13,208 nucleotides of DNA from Anaerolineae bacterium (GTDB lineage: Bacteria > Chloroflexota > Anaerolineae > Anaerolineales > Anaerolineaceae). The notes beneath the pieces are model-generated. The model was not told the DNA's origin. It made no database searches and saw nothing but the letters and a program-made list of their open reading frames with translations. Shown here piece by piece: positions 1 to 6,451 of this stretch. A program made the position numbers and the translations under genes. The stretch spans positions 1-13,208 of the forward strand of contig JACRAG010000015.1 of NCBI GenBank assembly GCA_016213455.1. The letters run 5' to 3'. The stretch's first letter is position 1. The number at the start of each line of letters is the position of its first letter.

Positions 1-640
1 TCACGTCGAGTTGCAGTGTGGTCTCCGTAGGAATGTAAGGCAGGTTGGCGCACACCAGATCAAAGCGTCCCTGCACATTATTGGTCAAATTTTCGTGTAG
101 GTAAAGAATGCGCTGTTCCACGTTGTGCTGGAGGGCGTTACACCGGGCAATTTCCAGCGCTGCGGGGGATATATCCAGCGCCGTTACGTGGATGGCGGAA
201 TTGCACACGGCAAGGCTGACGGCAATGGCGCCCGAACCCGTGCCAACATCCAGCGCCTGCACGGGAGACGGATGGCTTTTCATTGCCTGCAACGCGGTTT
301 CGACCAGCAGTTCCGTTTCAGGGCGCGGGATCAAAACGGCAGGCGATACCCGGAAAGACAGCCCGTAGAATTCCTGCGTCCCAGTGATATAGGGCAGCGG
401 GATGCCCTGGATGAGCCTATCCAGGGCGTTGTCGGCAACCTGTTTTTGATCAAGGGTTAGGATCGATTCCGGGTGTGCCAGAAGCGTGCTGCGTGGTTTG
501 CCTGTTACCCAAGCCAGTATTGCCTGGGTTTCGATGGCGGCAGAAGGGTGGTTGGCTGCCAGTCGTTTGCGCGCGGCAGCCAACCAATCGCCGACGTTAA
601 TCTTCGTCTGATTCACCGACGGAGAGTCGTTCTGTTTCAT
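1..640 (-). CDS. prmC: PrmC, release factor glutamine N5-methyltransferase (partial, C-terminus off the window)
   Basis: PrmC uses S-adenosylmethionine to methylate the glutamine of the GGQ motif in release factors RF1 and RF2, which speeds peptide release. The visible 213 residues hold the N-terminal helical domain (about 15-80), the segment YITGTQEFYG (84-93) leading to LIPRPETE (103-110) that is typical of PrmC, and the SAM-binding motif LDVGTGSGAIAVSLA (130-144). The substrate-binding motif reads NLPY at 199-202 instead of the common NPPY. Family members are about 280-290 residues, so roughly a quarter is missing beyond position 1. The ATG at 640 overlaps the end of prfA by 44 bases; a GTG at 616 is an alternative start with a shorter overlap, and neither has a clear Shine-Dalgarno site. 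The overlap with prfA, its substrate gene, implies co-transcription and coupled translation, an arrangement common in bacteria. Confidence 0.93.
   Translation of the reverse strand, partial: MKQNDSPSVNQTKINVGDWLAAARKRLAANHPSAAIETQAILAWVTGKPRSTLLAHPESILTLDQKQVADNALDRLIQGIPLPYITGTQEFYGLSFRVSPAVLIPRPETELLVETALQAMKSHPSPVQALDVGTGSGAIAVSLAVCNSAIHVTALDISPAALEIARCNALQHNVEQRILYLHENLTNNVQGRFDLVCANLPYIPTETTLQLDV
549..586 (-). repeat. 12-bp perfect inverted repeat near the start of prmC
   Basis: TGGTTGGCTGCC at 549-560 is exactly repeated in inverse at 575-586, around a 14-base loop. In the transcript it would begin 10 bases after the prfA stop codon and lie inside the first 35 codons of prmC. No T-tract follows, so a simple terminator is unlikely. 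It could be an mRNA hairpin that tunes translation or stability at the prfA/prmC junction, or a by-product of alanine- and leucine-rich coding sequence. The repeat is seen directly; its function is inference. Confidence 0.55.
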
Positions 641-1667
641 TGCGTAAAGACAGTTCGTCGATGAAAGTGTCGATCTCGCCGTCCAGCACTGCTGCAATGT
701 TAAAGGAAGAAACGCCAATGCGGTGGTCGGTGACGCGGGATTGCGGGAAGTTATAGGTGCGGATTTTCTCCGAACGTTCACCGGAGCCGACCTGAGAACG
801 GCGGGTTTCTTCCAGCTCGTGCTGGCGGCGCTCGGCCTCAATTTCGTATAGCTTTGCGCGCAGGATACTTAAGGCGCGCAGCCGGTTTTGAAGCTGGGAG
901 CGTTCGTCCTGGCAGGCGACCACGATGCCAGTGGGGAGATGCGTGATGCGCACCGCGGTGGAGTTCTTTTGGACGTTCTGACCGCCGGCGCCGGCGGAAC
1001 GGTACACGTCCACTTTGATATCATTTTCGGGAATCTGGATCTCGACATCATCGACTTCCGCAAGCACAGCGACGGTTGCGGTGGATGTGTGAATACGGCC
1101 AGAGGACTCGGTCACGGGGATGCGCTGCACACGGTGCACGCCTGATTCATACTTGAGTCGGGAATAAGCACCTTTGCCTTTGACGGCGAAAATAATCTCC
1201 TTGTATCCGCCGATGCCGGTTTCATTTTGTGATAGGATTTCCACCTGCCAGCGGCGTTTTTCGGCATAGCGGGAGTAAATGCGGAAGAGGTCGCCGGCAA
1301 AGAGGGCGGCTTCGTCGCCACCGGTGCCACCCCGGACTTCCACAATCACGTTGCGGTCATCACGCGGATCTTTGGGGACTAGCAGGGTTTTCAAAACCTT
1401 TTCCAGTTGTTCCACTCTCGGCATGAGGGCTTCAAGATCAGCCTGTGCCAGGTCGCGCATTTCCTGGTCTTCTTCATTCAGCAGCGCCTGGGCTTCTTCG
1501 ATCTGTTTTAATACAGAGCGATATTCCTGTGACCTGTTGACAATCTCTTCCAGGTCGGAGCGCTCTTTTGCCAATTCGGCAACCTTCTGGTAATCATCGA
1601 CGTTTTCTTCGATGGATTTTCCCAATTCTTGATAATGTGCTTCGATAGTCGCGAGTTTTTCCAGCAT
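597..1667 (-). CDS. prfA: Peptide chain release factor 1 (RF1)
   Basis: RF1 reads UAA and UAG stop codons in the ribosomal A site and triggers hydrolysis of the finished peptide. The 356-residue length is normal for the family. The codon-recognition tripeptide PVT is at 184-186 within RIPVTESSGRIHTS; a PxT motif marks RF1, whereas RF2 has SPF. The catalytic GGQ is at 228-230 in SAGAGGQNVQ, and its glutamine is the target of the PrmC encoded next door. The N-terminal region (about 1-95) is helical and acidic, as expected for domain 1, and the strongly conserved segment ITHLPTGIVVACQDERSQ follows at 241-258. The ATG at 1667 lies about 40 bases downstream of the predicted transcription start. 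The Shine-Dalgarno match is weak. Confidence 0.98.
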   Translation of the reverse strand: MLEKLATIEAHYQELGKSIEENVDDYQKVAELAKERSDLEEIVNRSQEYRSVLKQIEEAQALLNEEDQEMRDLAQADLEALMPRVEQLEKVLKTLLVPKDPRDDRNVIVEVRGGTGGDEAALFAGDLFRIYSRYAEKRRWQVEILSQNETGIGGYKEIIFAVKGKGAYSRLKYESGVHRVQRIPVTESSGRIHTSTATVAVLAEVDDVEIQIPENDIKVDVYRSAGAGGQNVQKNSTAVRITHLPTGIVVACQDERSQLQNRLRALSILRAKLYEIEAERRQHELEETRRSQVGSGERSEKIRTYNFPQSRVTDHRIGVSSFNIAAVLDGEIDTFIDELSLRNETERLSVGESDED

Positions 1668-1715
1668 ACGAGGTCTTTCGTTTCGTTATTTGTTTTAAGG
1701 TTTATCCAGCAATCG

Positions 1716-1724
1716 ATTATACCA
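1716..1724 (-). promoter_or_regulatory. Extended -10 promoter element upstream of prfA
   Basis: The minus strand reads TGGTATAAT, a perfect TGn extended -10 with a consensus TATAAT (1721 down to 1716). It lies 4 bases past the stop codon of the maturation protease gene, and the predicted start of transcription near 1709 gives a leader of about 40 bases before prfA. No good -35 is visible (TGGAAT at 17-bp spacing), which extended -10 promoters tolerate. The same nine bases occur upstream of mreB. Confidence 0.6.
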
Positions 1725-1727
1725 GCA

Positions 1728-2204
1728 TCAAGCGAGCCATTCCATGATGGACTGCGCTGCCAACGGCACCAGGCGCCGGGTAGGTTCCGACAGGTCCTGT
1801 AGAAACCCGAAGGCATAACCACGGACCGAGACCAGCACTGCACGCGGTGCGCTCCCGTGCAGCGCTTTGGCGATTGCCATGCATGACTGGGGTGTGAGGT
1901 GATGGGTTAGCGGTGAATTTTGGAACTCCACATTCAGGGGCTCAAAATGAACTTCTTCCGGCTGAGCCCCGGTATGCGCATCGATGAACACCACTTTGTC
2001 GAAGCGGTTGAAGTCATCGGCTACCTCAGGGGTGAGTTGCAGCATGTAGCGCAGCTCGACGCTGGGGAGGGTGAGTTCATTCTGCTCATGCGGCGTGTCA
2101 GGAAAAGCGCCGCCCAGGCGCACCGCCAGGTCACGAAGTACATGCCAGGCGACGCCGTCATCCTGGCGATCGGTGTTTCCATATGCAAGGATCAATGCTG
2201 TCAT
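1728..2204 (-). CDS. [NiFe] hydrogenase maturation endopeptidase (HoxW/HyaD family)
   Basis: This family removes the C-terminal tail of the [NiFe] hydrogenase large subunit after nickel insertion, by checking the metal in the active site. The 158-residue length fits. The N-terminal motif LAYGNTDRQDDGVAWHV (6-22) is the family's GN-x4-DDG signature. Candidate nickel-sensing residues by position are D15/D16, D75 in VVFIDAHTG, and H101/H102 in SPLTHHLTPQS, matching the acidic, Asp and His ligands known from HybD. The target is very likely the HoxH encoded just upstream, which carries an uncleaved tail. The gene is separated from hoxH by a predicted terminator and has its own TATAAT six bases before the ATG, so it may be transcribed alone from a leaderless start. 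It could be named hoxW, but the subfamily is not certain. Confidence 0.93.
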   Translation of the reverse strand: MTALILAYGNTDRQDDGVAWHVLRDLAVRLGGAFPDTPHEQNELTLPSVELRYMLQLTPEVADDFNRFDKVVFIDAHTGAQPEEVHFEPLNVEFQNSPLTHHLTPQSCMAIAKALHGSAPRAVLVSVRGYAFGFLQDLSEPTRRLVPLAAQSIMEWLA

Positions 2205-2210
2205 GCGCTG

Positions 2211-2216
2211 ATTATA
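2211..2216 (-). promoter_or_regulatory. TATAAT -10 box, predicted leaderless promoter of the maturation protease
   Basis: The minus strand reads TATAAT, then CAGCGC, then the ATG at 2204. The usual 6-base distance from the -10 box to the first transcribed base would put transcription start on the A of the ATG. There is no good Shine-Dalgarno site (only AAAGG, 13 bases upstream of the ATG and itself outside such a transcript). No -35 hexamer close to consensus is seen. Start mapping would be needed to confirm leaderless transcription. Confidence 0.5.
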
Positions 2217-2225
2217 CCTTTGGAT

Positions 2226-2263
2226 AAAAATCGAAATGCGGGTGGCATGACGCCACCCGCATT
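2226..2263 (-). terminator. Probable Rho-independent terminator after hoxH
   Basis: A 12-bp perfect stem (2252-2263 with 2235-2246), rich in G and C in its core, closes a 5-base loop. On the minus strand it is followed by TCGA and then TTTTT (2230-2226). It starts 18 bases after the hoxH stop codon. The four-base gap before the T-tract makes it weaker than textbook, so partial read-through into the protease gene is possible. Confidence 0.7.
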
Positions 2264-2281
2264 ACTCGATTAATCAGATAA

Positions 2282-3718
2282 CTACAAACCGCGGCTGACG
2301 GTCTGGGTGATGTTGCCTTCCGGATCGTACACATCCACAACCATCGGCATTTGTCCAACGGCATGGGTGGAGCAGGAGAGGCAGGGGTCGTAGGCACGGA
2401 TGGCGGCTTCAACGCGGTTGAGCATGCCTTCGGTTACCTTGGGACCCTGGATATAGGTTTTGGCGACGGAGTCAACGGCTTCGCTCATGGCCCAGTTGTT
2501 GTGACCGGTGGAGACGATCAGGTTGACTTTTTCCAGTTTGCCGGTGCCGTCGGTCTTGTAGTGGTGCAGCAACGTGCCGCGCGGGGCTTCAATCACACCC
2601 ACGCCTTCACCCTGGATGTCCATGCGGGTGTTGAGGATGTCGGTGCTCATGATATCCGGGTCTTCCAGCAGTTCGCGCACACGTTCGGCGGCGAAGAGGC
2701 ACTCGATCATACGGGCATAATGGTAGTACAGGGTGTTTTCCACCGGGCGACCGTTATTCAGGCTCTTGAAGCGTTTGAACTCAACACTCGCCAGCGGGGT
2801 GCCAACTTTGTCGGCGATGTTCAGACGTCCCAGCGGACCTACGCGGTACACACCCTTGGGCCATCCCAAATTCTTGTAATACGGGAACTTGAGGTAGGAC
2901 CAGTCTTCGGTGTGTTCGGCGATGATATCCAGATAATTCTGGGCCGAGAAGCGTTCCATTTGGGCGCCGGAGTTGACGATCAGTCTGATGTCGCCGTCGT
3001 ACAGCTCGAGGCCGTTGTCAGGGGAGATCAGGCCGAAGTAGCCGGTCTGGAAAACAGCAAACTTGTTGATATCTTCCATGTTGGCTTCCGCCCAACCGCG
3101 CATGACATCGATGCCGGTCTGGATGGTCGCGATGGAAGCGTCGATATCCTTGAGCATCGCGTCACGATCAGCTGCATTGAGGGCCTTGTTGACGCCGCCC
3201 GGAACGGCAAAATTGGGGTGAATGCGTTTTCCGCCCAGGATCGAGATGATCGTCTGGCCCCATTTGCGCAGACCAACCGCACTGACCGCCAGTTCGGGGT
3301 TCACTGATGCCAGGCCGAGCACATTGCGCACAGCAGGATCAGCGTCAAAGCCGAGCAGCAGATCCGGGCCTGCCAGCTCGAAGAAGTGCATGCCATGGCT
3401 CTGGACGATCTGCCCCATGTGCATCAGCTCGCGCAGCAATGAGGCGGGGCGTGGAGGCGGGCAGCCCATCACAATGTCACCAGCTTTGGCAGCAGCGAGG
3501 TGGTGGCTGACCGGGCAAATGCCGCAAATGCGCGGGGTGATGTAGGGCATTTCGAAGACCATACGGCCTTCGCAGAATTTTTCGAAACCACGGAATTCGT
3601 TCACGTGGAAATACGCGTGCTTAACCTTGCCATCGTCACCCATGTGAATGGTGACCTTGGCGTGGCCTTCGATCCGGGTTACGGGTTCAATCGTTATTTT
3701 TTCAGCGACCATTGTCAT
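2282..3718 (-). CDS. hoxH: [NiFe] hydrogenase large subunit, HoxH type (group 3d-like)
   Basis: This is the catalytic subunit of a cytoplasmic bidirectional hydrogenase and holds the Ni-Fe active site that interconverts H2 with protons and electrons. It has 478 residues, normal for HoxH. The N-terminal motif is EPVTRIEGHAKVTI (11-24) with RICGICPVSH (63-72), giving nickel ligands C65 and C68. The C-terminal motif DPCLSCSTH (444-452) supplies C446 and C449. A 26-residue tail after H452 is the expected substrate of the maturation protease. Overall resemblance is to HoxH of NAD-linked hydrogenases (for example the segments FRGFEKFCEGR and the aligned ITPRICGICP), not to membrane-bound group 1 enzymes. 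The ATG at 3718 is chosen because AGGAGG lies 7 bases upstream; the in-frame ATG at 3712 is too far from it. The gene follows hoxY by 11 bases. Confidence 0.97.
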   Translation of the reverse strand: MTMVAEKITIEPVTRIEGHAKVTIHMGDDGKVKHAYFHVNEFRGFEKFCEGRMVFEMPYITPRICGICPVSHHLAAAKAGDIVMGCPPPRPASLLRELMHMGQIVQSHGMHFFELAGPDLLLGFDADPAVRNVLGLASVNPELAVSAVGLRKWGQTIISILGGKRIHPNFAVPGGVNKALNAADRDAMLKDIDASIATIQTGIDVMRGWAEANMEDINKFAVFQTGYFGLISPDNGLELYDGDIRLIVNSGAQMERFSAQNYLDIIAEHTEDWSYLKFPYYKNLGWPKGVYRVGPLGRLNIADKVGTPLASVEFKRFKSLNNGRPVENTLYYHYARMIECLFAAERVRELLEDPDIMSTDILNTRMDIQGEGVGVIEAPRGTLLHHYKTDGTGKLEKVNLIVSTGHNNWAMSEAVDSVAKTYIQGPKVTEGMLNRVEAAIRAYDPCLSCSTHAVGQMPMVVDVYDPEGNITQTVSRGL

Positions 3719-3725
3719 CGTCCTA

Positions 3726-3731
3726 CCTCCT
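3726..3731 (-). promoter_or_regulatory. Shine-Dalgarno site of hoxH, overlapping the hoxY stop codon
   Basis: The minus strand reads AGGAGG with 7 bases to the ATG at 3718, which decides between two nearby in-frame ATGs. The hoxY stop codon TAG (3732-3730) shares its last two bases with this site. Ribosomes ending hoxY would stop on the hoxH initiation site, which suggests translational coupling and equal amounts of the two subunits. Confidence 0.8.
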
Positions 3732-4272
3732 AATGCCAGTGCAGCAGATCGCCCGTCAGTTCGGGTTTACGTCCTTGGGCCAGTTCGCTCAAGACATAGA
3801 AAATCACATCCGGATCGGGCGGGCAACCGGGGACAAATACATCCACCGGCACCACTTCGTGAATGGCGCGCACTTTGGTCATGGTAGCCAGTTCAGGATC
3901 GCTGGGGATTTTGCATTCGCTGTCGTTGCTCTCGGCTTCGACATAGGCGCGGCGCAGCGATTCTTCCAGGGGAAGAAAATTGCGCATGGCAGGAACACCG
4001 CCGAAAACGGCGCAGTCGCCCAGGGAAACGAGAATCTTGCAGCGTTTGCGCATGCGATGAGCAACTTCTTCATTGGCGGTGTTGTTGATGCCGCCTTCGA
4101 GTACACCCACATCGACACCGCCTTCATCCGGTTCTTTCAAGTCCGTGATGGGGGTGGCGCGGATGTCTGCCAGTTCAGCAACCTGCAGGATACGCTCGTC
4201 CATGTCCAGTAAGGACATGTGGCATCCAGCGCAACCGCACATCCAGTCAGAAGAAATTTTCGGTTTCGACAT
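3730..4272 (-). CDS. hoxY: [NiFe] hydrogenase small subunit, HoxY type
   Basis: HoxY pairs with HoxH and carries the single [4Fe-4S] cluster next to the Ni-Fe site, passing electrons to HoxU. It has 180 residues, a short form typical of HoxY and without the Tat signal or extra cluster domain of group 1 small subunits. The cluster ligands are C14 and C17 in CGCAGCHMSLLDMDE, C87 in SLGDCAVFGG and C150 in VPGCPPDPD. Lack of a signal peptide places it in the cytoplasm. A GAGGAG Shine-Dalgarno site lies 7 bases before the ATG. It sits between hoxU (37-base gap) and hoxH (11-base gap), as one operon. Confidence 0.96.
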   Translation of the reverse strand: MSKPKISSDWMCGCAGCHMSLLDMDERILQVAELADIRATPITDLKEPDEGGVDVGVLEGGINNTANEEVAHRMRKRCKILVSLGDCAVFGGVPAMRNFLPLEESLRRAYVEAESNDSECKIPSDPELATMTKVRAIHEVVPVDVFVPGCPPDPDVIFYVLSELAQGRKPELTGDLLHWH

Positions 4273-4309
4273 ACCGTAACTCCTCGTAGATACCGTCTAA
4301 TGTCCCGGC

Positions 4310-6208
4310 TTAGGCCAGCGTGAGCTGAACCGGGGATGTCTTGGCGGTGATTTCAGCCTGCCAATCGGCATCTGCCGAGAGACCGACTTTTGCAGCCAAT
4401 GCTTTCAGTGCTTCGAGGCTGGAGATGACTTCTCCGGCCGGTTTGAGTGCAGCAACGCTTTCCTGCAGACGACCTTCCAAGTTGAGGTAATGGCCTGAGG
4501 TTTCAGCCCACATTTCGACCGGGAGAACCACATCTGCGACCGCGGTCAGGCGGGAGACGTGAGAAGCCTGAACAACGAGGAAGGGCGCTTTTTCCACGGA
4601 TTGGACAAATTGCTGTGAGGGAGTGTCATCGCCCAAGGCGACAAAGACTGCCTGGTGACCATTGAGTTTGAAGGTTTTGCCCAGACCGAGCTGCGCTGCA
4701 GCCAGGCTGTTGGCGCCTGTGAGGGATCCGACCAGGCTGCCATTGACCGATTTTGCCAGCTCGACGGCGGTTTTCAATGCAGCGCTGTTAAGGCGTTTGC
4801 CATAGACGAACACCGGGTGGGTGGCTTTGCTGATCAGGGCGGCGGCATGTTTCACTTCTTCGTCCGCAGCCGAGCCGTCTTTCAAGGCCTTTTGCACTGC
4901 CTCGAGGGTGGCTTTTTCGGCGCCGGCAGCCATTTTGATCATGACATGCGAGAAGGGGGCCAGGCCGTTTTCCTCGGAGTCGATCACTACCAAGGCGGTC
5001 TTGGATTGCAGGATGCGTTTAACCATGAAGCCGACCACCTGCTCTTCAGCAGTCAGGTCAACACCCATCACCACAACGCAGTCAGCGGAAGCGAGGCTTT
5101 CCAGGCTGCCGGAGAAGGCGCCCAATTCAGCGGCGACATCGGCAGCGACTGCAACACCTTCACCGTCGCCAAGCGTGGTAACCATATCGGAATGGAAACC
5201 GTCTTTAAACAGTTTCTTGAAGGCAGCCAATGATTCGACCGTCAGACGGTCGGAAGTGACTGCGGCGACGCCAGAACCATTTTTACCAACCAACGGGGTC
5301 AAACCGGCTGCTGCCACCTGCAAAGCTTCGTCCCAGCTTGCGGCGACCTGCTTGCCATCTTTCTTGACCAGCGGCGTAGCGATGCGGGCGCGTTCTTCAT
5401 CAAGGGGCAGGAAGCGTCCCTGTTTGCAGACGATGCCTTCGTTGACCGGGGCATCCCAGCGACCGAGGATCCGCACCAGGCGGTTGTCGCGGGTGAGGAC
5501 TTCGATGCCGCAGCCGACTGAGCAGCCCACGCAAATGGACGCGGTACGGGTGACCTTTTTGTCCAGGCCCTGGTAGGCGCTGCGGCGGTCGATGATGGCA
5601 CCGGTGGGGCACACCTGCGAGCAGGTGCCGCAGGAAATGCAGGAGCTTTCGCCGAAGGGCACGCCGACGTCGCAGACCAGCATGGAGCTGGCACCGCGTT
5701 CTTCGACGCCCAGGGTGGAGTTGCCCACCAGTTCACTGCAGGCACGGACACAGCGGCGGCACAGGATGCAGCGGTTGTGATCCAGAACAAGGTAGGGGTG
5801 AGAAGCATCCACCGGGTAAGGCTTCCAGTTGGGCTGATATTCCCAGTGAGTCATACCCAGGTCCAACGCAGCATTCTGCAGTTCGCAGTCACCGCCAGAA
5901 ACCTGGCAATAAGGGCAGAAGTGATTGCGATCACTGAAGATCAGAGTCAAGACGAATTTCCGCGCAGCGAGCACCTTTTCGGTGTTGGTGTGAACCACCA
6001 TATTGTTGCTCACCGGCAAGGAACAAGCCGGTTGCAAGGTGCGCATGCCTTCAACGTCCACTACGCAAAGGCGGCAGCCGCCGAACGGGACCAGGTGCGG
6101 GTGATCACAAAGTACCGGAATATTGACTCCGGCTTGTTCTGCCGCCCGCAACACGGTTGTACCTTCAGCAATCTGAATGGATTTCCCATCGATCGTTACG
6201 TTGACCAT
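4310..6208 (-). CDS. hoxU: HoxU/NuoG-like iron-sulfur electron-transfer subunit of the hydrogenase
   Basis: This subunit wires electrons between HoxYH and a partner. In order: a [2Fe-2S] ferredoxin domain (C34, C45, C48, C62); a His-Cys [4Fe-4S] site (H96, C98, C101, C108); a two-cluster ferredoxin domain (C147, C150, C153, C157 and C190, C193, C196, C200); then an extra [4Fe-4S] site C226-x2-C229-x3-C233-x27-C261, the same spacing as cluster N7 in NuoG. Residues 275-632 resemble the molybdopterin oxidoreductase fold (SWDEAL at 291-296, ETSGHYLNLEGRLQ at 569-582) but lack the Cys/Sec-His active-site motif of formate dehydrogenases. Ordinary HoxU ends near residue 240 and NuoG runs to about 900, so this is an intermediate form. 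The ATG at 6208 has AGGAGA 10 bases upstream. HoxE and HoxF are not adjacent. A hydrogenase or formate-dehydrogenase accessory subunit is the closest alternative naming. Confidence 0.88.
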   Translation of the reverse strand: MVNVTIDGKSIQIAEGTTVLRAAEQAGVNIPVLCDHPHLVPFGGCRLCVVDVEGMRTLQPACSLPVSNNMVVHTNTEKVLAARKFVLTLIFSDRNHFCPYCQVSGGDCELQNAALDLGMTHWEYQPNWKPYPVDASHPYLVLDHNRCILCRRCVRACSELVGNSTLGVEERGASSMLVCDVGVPFGESSCISCGTCSQVCPTGAIIDRRSAYQGLDKKVTRTASICVGCSVGCGIEVLTRDNRLVRILGRWDAPVNEGIVCKQGRFLPLDEERARIATPLVKKDGKQVAASWDEALQVAAAGLTPLVGKNGSGVAAVTSDRLTVESLAAFKKLFKDGFHSDMVTTLGDGEGVAVAADVAAELGAFSGSLESLASADCVVVMGVDLTAEEQVVGFMVKRILQSKTALVVIDSEENGLAPFSHVMIKMAAGAEKATLEAVQKALKDGSAADEEVKHAAALISKATHPVFVYGKRLNSAALKTAVELAKSVNGSLVGSLTGANSLAAAQLGLGKTFKLNGHQAVFVALGDDTPSQQFVQSVEKAPFLVVQASHVSRLTAVADVVLPVEMWAETSGHYLNLEGRLQESVAALKPAGEVISSLEALKALAAKVGLSADADWQAEITAKTSPVQLTLA

Positions 6209-6296
6209 GCGATTGAATTCTCCTGGGACTAAGAATGGCTGAAAACCAGACGGGTTGGATAAAAGAGGTAATCTTTTTCTGGCTTAAATCTTATTC

Positions 6297-6325
6297 ATTC
6301 TAAGACGCGGCATATTGTCTCGCAA
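6297..6325 (-). promoter_or_regulatory. Predicted sigma-70-type promoter of the hydrogenase operon
   Basis: The minus strand carries TTGCGA (6325-6320) and TAGAAT (6302-6297) separated by exactly 17 bases. Transcription would begin near 6290, leaving a leader of about 80 bases before hoxU. It lies in the 243-bp divergent region between hoxU and mreB (6209-6451), which contains no gene that I can see and no remnant of hoxE or hoxF. Confidence 0.5.
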
Positions 6326-6330
6326 GTGAC

Positions 6331-6347
6331 ATTCATCATGGATGAGT
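6331..6347. promoter_or_regulatory. Imperfect palindrome in the divergent promoter region (possible operator)
   Basis: ATTCATC, ATG, GATGAGT forms an inverted repeat with six of seven arm positions matching. It lies 5 bases beyond the -35 of the predicted hydrogenase promoter, centred near -49 relative to its expected start, where activators often bind. It does not match the FNR or CRP consensus. Short palindromes occur by chance, so this is only a candidate. Confidence 0.25.
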
Positions 6348-6389
6348 AAGTAGGGTAGAATGTAATGAAATCAAGGATCAACGCTATGA

Positions 6390-6398
6390 TGGTATAAT
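6390..6398 (+). promoter_or_regulatory. Extended -10 promoter of the mreB operon
   Basis: TGGTATAAT is a perfect TGn extended -10 with consensus TATAAT at 6393-6398. No convincing -35 lies 16-18 bases upstream. Transcription would start near 6405, giving a leader of about 47 bases before the TTG start of mreB. The identical nonamer precedes prfA on the other strand. Confidence 0.6.
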
Positions 6399-6437
6399 TC
6401 TGTCAGGTAAGAACCTTGTGAAAACGATAACAAAATT

Positions 6438-6442
6438 GGGAG
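6438..6442 (+). promoter_or_regulatory. Shine-Dalgarno site that fixes the TTG start of mreB
   Basis: GGGAG lies 9 bases before TTG at 6452. No in-frame ATG or GTG is found at the proper place, and the TTG gives the normal MreB N-terminus, so TTG is taken as the true start. Confidence 0.7.
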
Positions 6443-6451
6443 TACATTTCC

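Noticed and set aside
2351..3307. 318-codon open frame on the plus strand
   Set aside because: It is antisense to hoxH, which is unmistakable by its nickel-ligand motifs. The frame is open because of codon bias in a GC-rich gene, and its translation shows no recognisable family.
4655..5576. Two long plus-strand frames (4655-5233 and 4821-5576)
   Set aside because: Both are antisense shadows of the hoxU-like gene and overlap each other in different frames.
4310..6208. Formate dehydrogenase alpha subunit or true complex I NuoG
   Set aside because: The formate dehydrogenase active-site Cys/Sec-His motif is absent, the protein is shorter than either family, and it is in an operon with hoxY and hoxH. 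The H-x-C spacing of the His-Cys cluster site also fits HoxU better than NuoG.
6356..6361. TAGAAT on the plus strand as a second mreB promoter
   Set aside because: No -35 at a proper distance and no TGn extension; the TATAAT at 6393 is much better.
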